A stretch of 64,000 nt of DNA, from the NCBI RefSeq assembly GCF_025716945.1, contig NZ_JAOVZT010000002.1, forward strand, positions 30,089 to 94,088. Direction: 5' to 3'. A program made the position numbers and the translations under genes. This DNA comes from Geodermatophilus sp. YIM 151500 (GTDB lineage Bacteria; Actinomycetota; Actinomycetes; Mycobacteriales; Geodermatophilaceae). Under the pieces are notes generated by a model. That model worked only from the letters and a program-made list of their open reading frames with translations, was not told the DNA's origin and made no database searches. Numbering within the stretch: position 1 is the first letter of the stretch; every line of letters starts with the position of its first letter. Positions 54,822 to 62,667 of the stretch are shown here, piece after piece.

Positions 54822-56452
54822 TACAGGCCGAGGGCGGCGGACATCTCGGCCCGCAGCTGGTCGAGCTCGTCCTCGCCGCGGCCGCGGGCGGCGATGAGCC
54901 CCGCGTCGTCGTGCACCGGCACGACCGTCTCCAGGTAGGCCTTCAGCTTCGGCTCGGTGCCGCTGGGCCGCACGACCACCCGGACGCCCTCGCCGAGCAG
55001 CCGCACCGCGTCGACCGCCGGCTCGCCGTCGAGCAGGTCGGCGAACTCCACCGGCCGGCCCAGCAGCATCGTCGGCGGCGCGGCCCGCAGCCGCGCCATC
55101 GCGTCGGCGATCAGCGTCAGGTCCTCGACCCGCACCGACAGCTGGCCGGTGGCGAACAGCCCGTGCTCCTCGGCCAGCTCGTCGAGGCGGTCGAGCAGCG
55201 TGCGGCCCGCCGCTTTCAGCTCCGCGGCCAGCAGTCCCACGGCCAGCGAGGCCGAGATCCCGTCCTTGTCGCGGACGACGTCCGGCGCGACCGCGTACCC
55301 CAGCGCCTCCTCGTACCCGTAGACCAGCGGCGCCTCCGGCGTGCCGGCGCGGACGATCCACTTGAAACCGGTCGGCGTCTCGGCGAACCGGACGCCGTGC
55401 GCCGCGGTCAGCGCGTGCAGCAGCGACCCGCTCACGAGCGAGGCCGCGTAGGTGCCCCGCACGCCGCGGCGCAGCAGCCAGTCGGCCAGCAGGGCGCCCA
55501 CCTCGTCGCCGGTGAGCCGCCGGCCGTCGCACACCACCGAGCACCGGTCGGCGTCCGGGTCCTGGGCGATCGCCAGGTCGGCGCCGGTGCGGCCGGCCAC
55601 CGCGACCAGCAGGTCGACCGCGCCCGGCTCCTCCGGGTTCGGGAAGGCCACCGTCGGGAAGTCCGGGTCGGGCGCGTCCTGCTCGGGCACGCCCACCGGC
55701 TCGGCGAAGCCCGCGGCGGCGAAGGCCAGCCGGGTGGTCGACGCGCCGACGCCGTGCATCGCGGTGTAGGCCACCCGCAGCGCCGCGCGGGCGTCGGCGG
55801 GCACCCGCTCGGGGTCCAGCGCGCGCACCACCGCGGTCACGTAGTCGGTGAGCACGTCCTCGCCGAGCGTCGTCCACCCGTCGGCGCGGGGGACCTCCCG
55901 GGCCGGGCCGACGGCGGCGATCGCCGCCTCGATCCGCCGGTCGGCCGGCGGCACCAGCTGCGCGCCCTCGTCCAGGAAGACCTTGTATCCGTTGTCGTCG
56001 GGCGGGTTGTGGCTGGCCGTCACCATCACGCCCGCCACCGCGGCCAGGTGCCGGACGGCGAAGGCGAGCACCGGCGTGGGCAGCGGCCGCGGCAGCACCC
56101 GGACGTCGAAGCCCGCGGCGGTCAGCACCGCGGCCGAGGCGTGCGCGAACTCCTCCGACCGCCGCCGCGCGTCGAACCCGACGACCACGGTGCCGCCGTC
56201 GAGCCGCTCCTCGTGCAGGTGGGCGGCCAGCCCGGCGGCGGCGCGGATGACGACGGCGGCGTTCATCCCCGCCGGCCCGGCGCGCAGCGGGCCGCGCAGC
56301 CCGGCCGTCCCGAACGTCAGCGGCCCGGTGAAGCGTCGCCGCAGCTCGTCCTGGTCACCGGCCGCGAGCAGCGCCTCAATCTCGGCGCGGTCGCCCTCGT
56401 GCGGATCGTCGTCGGCCCAGGTCCTCGCCCGGGCGAGCAGGTCGGCGTTCAC
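54821..56452 (-). CDS. Phospho-sugar mutase (phosphomannomutase/phosphopentomutase type)
   Basis: 543 residues, alpha-D-phosphohexomutase superfamily. The catalytic Ser is in VTASHNPPDDNGYK, metal ligands in AQDPDADR, the sugar-specificity loop in TPTGFKWI, and the phosphate-binding loop in VRPSGTEPKLK. It corresponds in position to Mycobacterium PmmB, beside purine nucleoside phosphorylase and upp. In that setting ribose-1-phosphate to ribose-5-phosphate conversion is a plausible job besides sugar phosphates. GTG start; it overlaps the epimerase gene by 4 bases. Confidence 0.9.
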   Translation of the reverse strand: MNADLLARARTWADDDPHEGDRAEIEALLAAGDQDELRRRFTGPLTFGTAGLRGPLRAGPAGMNAAVVIRAAAGLAAHLHEERLDGGTVVVGFDARRRSEEFAHASAAVLTAAGFDVRVLPRPLPTPVLAFAVRHLAAVAGVMVTASHNPPDDNGYKVFLDEGAQLVPPADRRIEAAIAAVGPAREVPRADGWTTLGEDVLTDYVTAVVRALDPERVPADARAALRVAYTAMHGVGASTTRLAFAAAGFAEPVGVPEQDAPDPDFPTVAFPNPEEPGAVDLLVAVAGRTGADLAIAQDPDADRCSVVCDGRRLTGDEVGALLADWLLRRGVRGTYAASLVSGSLLHALTAAHGVRFAETPTGFKWIVRAGTPEAPLVYGYEEALGYAVAPDVVRDKDGISASLAVGLLAAELKAAGRTLLDRLDELAEEHGLFATGQLSVRVEDLTLIADAMARLRAAPPTMLLGRPVEFADLLDGEPAVDAVRLLGEGVRVVVRPSGTEPKLKAYLETVVPVHDDAGLIAARGRGEDELDQLRAEMSAALGL

Positions 56453-57288
56453 GGGTGCTCCCCGCCCGCCGCACGGGCCTCGACCGCCTCGGCGTCGTAC
56501 CCGGGCAGGGTGAACTCACCGCCGACACGGGCGTGCACCGGGTCGGTGGGGTCCGGCTCGCCGTACGCCTCGACCAGCGCCTCGGCGTACACCTCGGCGT
56601 CGTCCTGCGGCTCGTACCCCAGGGCCCGGGCGGCGGTGAGGTCCCACCAGTTCCGGGTGTTGGCCGACACGCCCCAGACGACGACGAAGCCGGGGGAGGG
56701 GGCGGTGAGCGCGGCGTCGACCAGCGACACGGTGTCGGCCGGGGAGAGCCAGGTCGACAGGTGCCGCAGCGCCGTCGGCTCGGCGGACGCGGTGCCGATC
56801 CGCAGGCAGACGACGTCCATCCCGTAGCGGTCGGCGTACAGCGAGCCGAGTGCCTCCAGTGCCACCTTGGCCACGCCGTAGTAGGTGTCCGGCCGCGGCG
56901 GCGCGTCGGCCTCGCGCAGCTGGCCGCCGGCCGGCCGCGGCGTGAACCCGGAGGCGTGGTTGCTGCTGGCGAGCACGACCCGCCGCACGCCGGCGCGGCG
57001 GGCGGCCTTCAGCACGGCGTAGGTGCCCTCGATGTTGGCGTGGCTGATCGCCGGCCACGGTGCCTCGCCGGACAGCCCGGCGAGGTGCACCACCGCGGCG
57101 GCGCCGGTGGTGGCGTCGGTCACCGCGGCCAGGTCGGTGACGTCGGCGACGACGTGCTCCTCGCCCGGCCGGGTCTCCACGATCGGGACGACGTCCAGGC
57201 AGCGCACCGCCCAGCCGCGCTCGGGCAGCCCGCCGCGCAGCACGGTGCCGATCCGCCCGGCCGCGCCGGTGACCAGGAGAGTGCTCAC
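56449..57288 (-). CDS. NAD-dependent epimerase/dehydratase-family protein, uronate-dehydrogenase-like
   Basis: 279 residues of the extended SDR fold. The cofactor motif [13 protein letters not shown] is at residues 7-19, catalytic Ser in [10 protein letters not shown], and Y-x3-K in YYGVAK. The SSNHASGF segment resembles uronate dehydrogenases. It is tightly coupled on both sides (4-base overlaps with the phosphorylase and mutase genes), so a role in sugar-phosphate or nucleoside-sugar handling is suggested, not shown. Confidence 0.82.
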   Translation of the reverse strand: MSTLLVTGAAGRIGTVLRGGLPERGWAVRCLDVVPIVETRPGEEHVVADVTDLAAVTDATTGAAAVVHLAGLSGEAPWPAISHANIEGTYAVLKAARRAGVRRVVLASSNHASGFTPRPAGGQLREADAPPRPDTYYGVAKVALEALGSLYADRYGMDVVCLRIGTASAEPTALRHLSTWLSPADTVSLVDAALTAPSPGFVVVWGVSANTRNWWDLTAARALGYEPQDDAEVYAEALVEAYGEPDPTDPVHARVGGEFTLPGYDAEAVEARAAGGEHP

Positions 57289-58088
57289 AACCGCTCCACG
57301 AAGCGGACGAGGAAGCCGCCGAGCCGGCCGGCCGCCGCCCGGCCCGCGGCGATGACCTCGTCGGCGTCCAGCGCCTCGCCGGTCACGCCGGCGGCCGCGT
57401 TGGTGACCAGCGACAGGCCGAACACGTCGAGCCCCGCCGCGCGCGCCGCGATCGCCTCCAGCGCGGTCGACATGCCGACCAGGTCGGCGCCGAGGGTGCG
57501 CAGCATGCGGATCTCGGCCGGCGTCTCGTAGTGCGGGCCGGGCAGCGCCGCGTACACGCCCTCGGTGAGCTCCGGGTCGAGCTCCCGGGCCAGTTCGCGC
57601 AGCCGGGGCGTGTAGAGGGTGGTCAGGTCGACGAAGGTGGCCCCGACCAGCGGCGAGCGGGCGGTGAGGTTGAGGTGGTCGACGATGACCACGGCCTGGC
57701 CCACGCGGTGCTCGGGGCGCAGGCCGCCGGCGGCGTTGGTGAGGACGACGGTGCGCACGCCCGCCGCGGCCGCCGTCCGGACGCCGTGCACCACCGGCTC
57801 GACGCCGCGGCCCTCGTAGAGGTGGGTGCGGCCGAGGAACAGCAGCACCCGCCGGTCGCCGACGCGCACCGAGCGGACCTCGCCGCCGTGCCCCACCGCG
57901 GTGGGCGCGGCGAAGCCGGGCAGCTCGCGGATCGCGACCGACGCGTCGGCGGGGCCGAACGCGTCGGCCGCCGGCGCCCAGCCCGACCCCATGACCACGG
58001 CGACGTCGTGCGGACCGCCGAGCGCCGCGGTGAGGTCCTCGGCGGCGCGCGCGGCCAGGGCGGTCGGGTCAGGCGGTGGCGAGGTCAC
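57285..58088 (-). CDS. Purine nucleoside phosphorylase (trimeric type)
   Basis: 267 residues, the size of trimeric PNPs (Mycobacterium PunA/DeoD). The phosphate site is GSGWAPAAD, the purine-site segments are [12 protein letters not shown] and [13 protein letters not shown], and [16 protein letters not shown] is the family signature. It splits (deoxy)inosine and (deoxy)guanosine to base and sugar-1-phosphate. It leads a three-gene operon and has a TAGCGT box 8 nt before its GTG. Confidence 0.93.
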   Translation of the reverse strand: MTSPPPDPTALAARAAEDLTAALGGPHDVAVVMGSGWAPAADAFGPADASVAIRELPGFAAPTAVGHGGEVRSVRVGDRRVLLFLGRTHLYEGRGVEPVVHGVRTAAAAGVRTVVLTNAAGGLRPEHRVGQAVVIVDHLNLTARSPLVGATFVDLTTLYTPRLRELARELDPELTEGVYAALPGPHYETPAEIRMLRTLGADLVGMSTALEAIAARAAGLDVFGLSLVTNAAAGVTGEALDADEVIAAGRAAAGRLGGFLVRFVERL

Positions 58089-58096
58089 GACCGGGG

Positions 58097-58102
58097 ACGC
58101 TA
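58097..58102 (-). promoter_or_regulatory. -10 box (TAGCGT on the minus strand) of the phosphorylase operon
   Basis: It ends 8 nt before the GTG at 58088. Predicted leaderless. It lies in the 65-base divergent gap with the GNAT gene. Confidence 0.45.
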
Positions 58103-58153
58103 GTGCCGGGAAATCCCCGTGCGCCCGGCCGGGGTGGCGGCGAGACTCGGCCG

Positions 58154-58783
58154 ATGATCCGGGACGGTCGGCTCGGGACAGACCAGCCGACGCTCGACGG
58201 GCCGCGGGTGCGGTTGCGGCCGTGGCGTCCGGACGATGCCGACGCGGTGCTCGCCGCCTGCCAGGACGCCGAGATCCAGCGCTGGACCCGGGTGCCGGTG
58301 CCCTACCGCCGCGCCGACGCCGACGAGTTCGTCACCGCGATCGCGCCGGCGACCTGGGCCGAGGGCGGAGCCCAATTCGCGGTGGTCCTGCGGGCCGGCG
58401 GCGCGCTGGTCGGCAGCATCGCCCTGTTCCCGCCGCGGGACGGGGTCGCCGAGTGCGGCTACTACACGTTGGCCGGGTCCCGCGGCCGCGGCCTCGCCGC
58501 GGAGGCGCTGCGCGTGCTCGCCGGCTGGGCCTTCGACGACCGGGGCCTCCGGCGGCTCGAGCTGCGCGTCCACCCGCGCAACACCGCCTCGCGGCGCGTC
58601 GGCGCGGCCGCCGGCTTCGTCGTGGAGGGCACGCTGCGGCAGCGCTCGCTGCACCGCGGTCAGCCGGTCGACGACGTCGTCCTCGGCCTGCTGGCGACCG
58701 ATCCGCGGCCCGCTCCCGACCGCCCCGCGGCGTCCGTCCCGCCCGGTGCGTCGTCCGGGACCTCGGCCGACCGGGTGACCTGA
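58154..58783 (+). CDS. GNAT-family N-acetyltransferase (RimJ/RimL-like)
   Basis: 209 residues. Opening [21 protein letters not shown] is typical of RimJ/RimL-type acetyltransferases. The acetyl-CoA loop is [19 protein letters not shown], and the final core block is [22 protein letters not shown]. The acceptor is unknown. The last 30 residues are Pro/Ser-rich. The ATG at 58154 is chosen by domain start; no strong ribosome-binding site is seen. Confidence 0.85.
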   Translation: MIRDGRLGTDQPTLDGPRVRLRPWRPDDADAVLAACQDAEIQRWTRVPVPYRRADADEFVTAIAPATWAEGGAQFAVVLRAGGALVGSIALFPPRDGVAECGYYTLAGSRGRGLAAEALRVLAGWAFDDRGLRRLELRVHPRNTASRRVGAAAGFVVEGTLRQRSLHRGQPVDDVVLGLLATDPRPAPDRPAASVPPGASSGTSADRVT

Positions 58784-58848
58784 CCGCCCTCGGGCACCGG
58801 GACGGGTGAGGGCGCCTCGTCCAGAGGGTGCGGGACGCCGGACGTCCC

Positions 58849-58854
58849 TAGACT
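58849..58854 (+). promoter_or_regulatory. -10 box (TAGACT) of the carboxylate-amine ligase gene
   Basis: TAGACT ends 7 nt before the GTG at 58862. Predicted leaderless. Confidence 0.48.
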
Positions 58855-58861
58855 TCGGCAG

Positions 58862-60124
58862 GTGCAGATCCCCTTCACGGCCTCCGAGCGCTCCAGCCTC
58901 GGTGTGGAGTGGGAGCTGCAGCTGGTCGACCGCGCCACCCGGGAGCTGTCGGCCGGGGCGATCGAGATCCTCGAGGAGCTGCGGCCCGAGGGTGCCCACG
59001 AGCACCCGAAGGCCAAGCACGAGCTGCTGCAGTCGACCATCGAGATCATCACCGGCGTCTGCACGACCGTCGCGGAGGCCAAGGACGACCTGGCCGGCAC
59101 GCTGGCCGAGGTGGTGGCCGCCGCCGAGCGGCGCGACCTGGGGGTGCTGTGCGCCGGCACCCACCCCTTCACCGACTGGCAGACGCAGGCGATCTCGCCC
59201 AAGGAGCGCTACCTGCAGCTGGTCGAGCGGATGCAGTGGCTGGCCAGACGGCTGCAGATCTTCGGGGTGCACGTGCACGTCGGCGTCCGGTCACCGGACA
59301 AGGCGATCCCGGTGGTCAACGCGCTGTGCCAGTACCTGCCGCACCTGCTGGCGCTGTCGGCGTCCTCCCCGTTCTGGGTCGGCTGCGACACCGGGCTGGC
59401 CTCCTGCCGCACCAAGGTCTTCGAGGGCATGCCGACCGCCGGGCTGCCGTACCAGCTCTCCGGCTGGGACGAGTTCGAGACCTACATGGAGACGCTGATC
59501 AGCACGCACGCCATCGACAGCGTGCGCGAGGTGTGGTGGGACATCCGCCCCCACCCCAACTTCGGCACCGTGGAGCTGCGCATGTGCGACGGGCTGCCCA
59601 CGCTCGACGAGGTGGGCGCGGTGGCGGCGCTGTCCCAGTGCCTGGTCGAGCAGTTCGACAGCCAGCTCGACCGCGGCTACACGCTGCCGACACCGCCGAG
59701 CTGGGTGCTGCGGGAGAACAAGTGGCGGGCGGCCCGCTACGGCCTGGACGCCGACATCGTGGTCGACGAGAAGGGCACCGTGCGCCCCGTGCGGCAGGCC
59801 ATCACCGACCTGGTGGAGGACCTCGAGCCGACCGCCCGCCGGCTGGGCTGCGAGAAGGAGCTCGCCGACGTCGACCGGGTGCTGGCGGTGGGCGCGTCCT
59901 ACCAGCGGCAGCGGGCGGTGGCCGCCGCGCACGGCGGGAACCTGCGCGCCGTCGTCGACAGCCTGATGACCGAGCTGCGCGACGGGCTCCCCGCAGACGG
60001 CCCCGCGACCCACCCGACCGAGGCGGCACCCGGGCCGGGGTCGGGGTCGCGCGCGGCGGGGCCGGCCTCGGGGTCCGCGGACCCGCAGCCCGGGCCGACC
60101 TGCGGCGGGGGGCACGCGGCATGA
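58862..60124 (+). CDS. Carboxylate-amine ligase, YbdK type (glutamate-cysteine ligase family 2)
   Basis: 420 residues. It starts at the conserved ASERSSLGVEWELQLVD. H-x-H-V-G (FGVHVHVGVRSPDK), WWDIRPHPNFGTVELRMCD and NKWRAARYGLDA are signatures of the GCS2/YbdK family, whose members make gamma-glutamyl-type amides using ATP. Whether cysteine is the real acceptor is not clear, since actinobacteria use mycothiol. The last 40 residues are a Pro/Gly/Ser tail. It overlaps the M20 gene by 4 bases. Confidence 0.88.
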   Translation: MQIPFTASERSSLGVEWELQLVDRATRELSAGAIEILEELRPEGAHEHPKAKHELLQSTIEIITGVCTTVAEAKDDLAGTLAEVVAAAERRDLGVLCAGTHPFTDWQTQAISPKERYLQLVERMQWLARRLQIFGVHVHVGVRSPDKAIPVVNALCQYLPHLLALSASSPFWVGCDTGLASCRTKVFEGMPTAGLPYQLSGWDEFETYMETLISTHAIDSVREVWWDIRPHPNFGTVELRMCDGLPTLDEVGAVAALSQCLVEQFDSQLDRGYTLPTPPSWVLRENKWRAARYGLDADIVVDEKGTVRPVRQAITDLVEDLEPTARRLGCEKELADVDRVLAVGASYQRQRAVAAAHGGNLRAVVDSLMTELRDGLPADGPATHPTEAAPGPGSGSRAAGPASGSADPQPGPTCGGGHAA

Positions 60125-61422
60125 CCCCGGTGGTGGAGAAGCTGGGGGACGCGGTCGACGAGTGGGTCGCCGCGCACGAGGCCCAGATGGTCGCCACCCG
60201 CCGCCACCTGCACGCCCATCCCGAGCTCGCCTTCGCCGAGTTCGAGACCACCTCCTTCCTCGAGCAGCGGCTGCGCGCCGTCGGGCTGGCGCCGCGCCGG
60301 CTGCCCACGGGCACCGGCCTGACGGTCGAGGTCGGCTCGGGCGAGCCGGTGGTCGTGCTGCGCGCCGACATCGACGCGCTGCCGCTGCCCGACCTCAAGG
60401 ACGTGCCGTACGCCTCGACCCGCGAGGGCCTGTGCCACGCCTGCGGGCACGACGTGCACACCACCGTCGTCCTCGGTGTCGCCCTGGCGCTCTCCACCCT
60501 CGACGGGCTGCCCGGCCGGGTGCGCTGCATCTTCCAGCCGGCCGAGGAGACCATCCCCGGCGGGGCCACCGAGGTGGTCGCCGCCGGTGCCCTGGACGGC
60601 GCGTCGCGGGCGTTCGCCCTGCACTGCGATCCGTCCGTGCCGGCGGGCACCGTGGGGCTGCGCACCGGGGCGATCACCGCGGCCTGCGACCGCATCGACG
60701 TGACGCTGACCGGCCCGGGCGGGCACACCGCCCGCCCGCAGCTGACCGTCGACCTCGTCGACGCCCTCGGCCGGGTGATCACCGACCTGCCCGCGCTGCT
60801 GTCCCGCCAGGTCGACCCGCGGGCGGGCATGTCGCTGGTGTGGGGCGCGGTCAGCGCGGGCGTCGCGGCCAACGCGATCCCGCAGCGGGGTTCCCTGCGC
60901 GGCACGGTGCGGGTGCTCGACCGCGACGCGTGGCAGGGCGCCGAGGACCTCATGCGCTCGCTGGTCTCCCGGGTCGCGGCCACCACCGGCGCCGAGTGCG
61001 ACGTCGACTACGTCCAGGGTCTGCCCCCGGTGGTCAACGACCCGCGCGCCGTCGCCCTGATGCGCGCGGCCGCGCTGGAGACCGTCGGCAGCGAGCGGGT
61101 CGTGCTGACCCCGCAGAGCATGGGCGGCGAGGACTTCGGCTGGTACGCCGAGGTGCTGCCGATCGCACTGGCCCGGCTCGGCACACACGGCGGCGGCCCG
61201 CCGCTGGACCTGCACCGCGGCACCTTCGACGCCGACGAGCGGGCGATCGGCGTCGGCGTCCGGCTCCTCGCGCGCACCGCGCTGCACGCGCTGGAGGCCG
61301 ACGCGGGGCCCCCGCGTCCCGGCCGCCCGGCACCCGGGGACACCACGGTCCGCCGCGTCGACCGGACCACCCGCGGACCCGACGACGAGCTCTCCCGGCC
61401 GGCCGACCGCCGGCACCCCTGA
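60121..61422 (+). CDS. M20-family amidohydrolase
   Basis: 433 residues. Metal-binding motifs are CHACGHDVHT and QPAEETIPGGA, with the later His in GPGGHTARP and Glu in GGEDFGWYAEV, the AmhX/IAA-amino-acid hydrolase type. The dimerisation domain lies in the middle. Substrates are N-acyl amino acids or related amides. Coupling to the ligase gene suggests making and breaking of one amide bond class. The final 50 residues are Arg/Pro/Asp-rich. Confidence 0.9.
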   Translation: MTPVVEKLGDAVDEWVAAHEAQMVATRRHLHAHPELAFAEFETTSFLEQRLRAVGLAPRRLPTGTGLTVEVGSGEPVVVLRADIDALPLPDLKDVPYASTREGLCHACGHDVHTTVVLGVALALSTLDGLPGRVRCIFQPAEETIPGGATEVVAAGALDGASRAFALHCDPSVPAGTVGLRTGAITAACDRIDVTLTGPGGHTARPQLTVDLVDALGRVITDLPALLSRQVDPRAGMSLVWGAVSAGVAANAIPQRGSLRGTVRVLDRDAWQGAEDLMRSLVSRVAATTGAECDVDYVQGLPPVVNDPRAVALMRAAALETVGSERVVLTPQSMGGEDFGWYAEVLPIALARLGTHGGGPPLDLHRGTFDADERAIGVGVRLLARTALHALEADAGPPRPGRPAPGDTTVRRVDRTTRGPDDELSRPADRRHP

Positions 61423-61444
61423 CCGGTCGAGTGGGTGGTGGGAC

Positions 61445-62407
61445 GTGCGGGCAGCAGTGATCACCGAGCTCACCGGCCCGGAGGCCGTGCAGGTCCGGGA
61501 GGTGGCCGACCCCGAGCCCACGTCCGAGCAGGTGGTCGTCGACGTCGCCTACGCCGGCGTCACGTTCCCCGACGTCCTGCACACCCGCGGTGAGTACCAG
61601 CGGCGCCCCGAGCTCCCGTTCACCCCCGGGTGGGAGGTGGCGGGCGTGGTGCGTGCCGACTCCGGCGGCCACCGAGCGGGTGACCGCGTGGCGGCGATGC
61701 CGGTCACGGGCGGATTCGCCGAGGCGGTGGCGGTCGACCGCGGCATGGTGTTCCCCCTCCCCGACGCCGTGCCGTTCGACATGGGGGCCGCGATCCCGCT
61801 GAACTACCTGACGGCGCACTTCGCGCTGACGCGGCGCGGGAGGCTCCGGGCCGGGGAGACGGTCCTCGTGCACGGCGCCGCCGGGGGCGTCGGCAGCGCC
61901 GCCTGCCAGCTGGCCGCGGCCTCCGGCGCACGGGTGATCGCCGTGGTCTCCACGGCCGGGAAGGGCGCGGTCGCCCGAGCCGCCGGGGCGCACGACACCG
62001 TGCCGGTGGAGGGCTTCCGGGAGCAGGTGCGGGACCTCACCGACGGCCGCGGTGTCGACGTCGTGGTCGACCCGGTCGGCGGCGACCGCTTCACCGACTC
62101 GCTCCGCTCGCTGGCTCCCGAGGGCCGGGTCCTCGTCCTCGGGTTCACCGGCCGCGAGATCCCCACCGTGAGGGTGAACCGGCTGCTGCTGACGAACACC
62201 GCCGTCGTGGGGGTCGCGGTGGCGGAATACTGGTCCACGCGACCGGAGTACGTGCGCGAGCAGTGGCAGGAACTGGTGCCGCTGCTGGAGTCCGGGGCCA
62301 TCGACCCGCCGATCGGCGGGGTCTTCGGCCTGGACGACGCCGGCGCCGCGATCCGCGAGCTCGACGATCGCCGGGCCGCGGGGAAGGTCCTGATCCGCGT
62401 CCGCTAG
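61445..62407 (+). CDS. Zinc-free medium-chain dehydrogenase, NADPH:quinone oxidoreductase type
   Basis: 320 residues of the MDR fold. GroES-like N-terminal half (PELPFTPGWEVAGVV) and a Rossmann half with VLVHGAAGGVGSAACQLA, the NADPH motif. Cys ligands for structural zinc are absent, placing it with QorA-like enzymes. It lies 22 bases after the M20 gene but probably has an unrelated role. GTG start at 61445 with a weak GGTGGG upstream. Confidence 0.87.
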   Translation: MRAAVITELTGPEAVQVREVADPEPTSEQVVVDVAYAGVTFPDVLHTRGEYQRRPELPFTPGWEVAGVVRADSGGHRAGDRVAAMPVTGGFAEAVAVDRGMVFPLPDAVPFDMGAAIPLNYLTAHFALTRRGRLRAGETVLVHGAAGGVGSAACQLAAASGARVIAVVSTAGKGAVARAAGAHDTVPVEGFREQVRDLTDGRGVDVVVDPVGGDRFTDSLRSLAPEGRVLVLGFTGREIPTVRVNRLLLTNTAVVGVAVAEYWSTRPEYVREQWQELVPLLESGAIDPPIGGVFGLDDAGAAIRELDDRRAAGKVLIRVR

Positions 62408-62524
62408 CTGCGCACGCGGCTGGTCCCGGTGCGGCTCCGGATCGGCGCGGATGCCGAGGGCGACCCCGAGGTGGCCGTCGGCGGCCGGCGCCGCGCAGCG
62501 AGGTGCGGGAGGTCCCCACCGCAC

Positions 62525-62622
62525 TAGAGTCCCGATCGACGACCGGGAAGCTGTTGCTCGTCGGCCGACCGGGGTCGAGGATCCGATCGACCGGGCCACC
62601 CGGCCGGCGCCGGGTGGCCCGG
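62525..62622 (+). promoter_or_regulatory. -10 box and leader hairpin upstream of mutA
   Basis: TAGAGT at 62525-62530 is a -10 candidate, giving a leader of about 130 nt. The leader contains CCGGGCCACCCGG (62591-62603) and CCGGGTGGCCCGG (62610-62622), a perfect 13-bp stem with a 6-nt loop, 45 nt before the ATG. This is unlike the leaderless promoters elsewhere in the window. I see no cobalamin-riboswitch core. Confidence 0.5.
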
Positions 62623-62667
62623 CTGTCACAGGCCGACACCGGACCGATGACCGATCCAGGGGTGACG

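Noticed and set aside
54911-56827. 638-codon open frame on the plus strand
   Set aside because: It is antisense to the phosphosugar mutase and part of the epimerase; no domain-like pattern.
62408-62667. Cobalamin riboswitch before mutA
   Set aside because: The leader is too short and I cannot find a B12-box-like core; only one simple hairpin is present.
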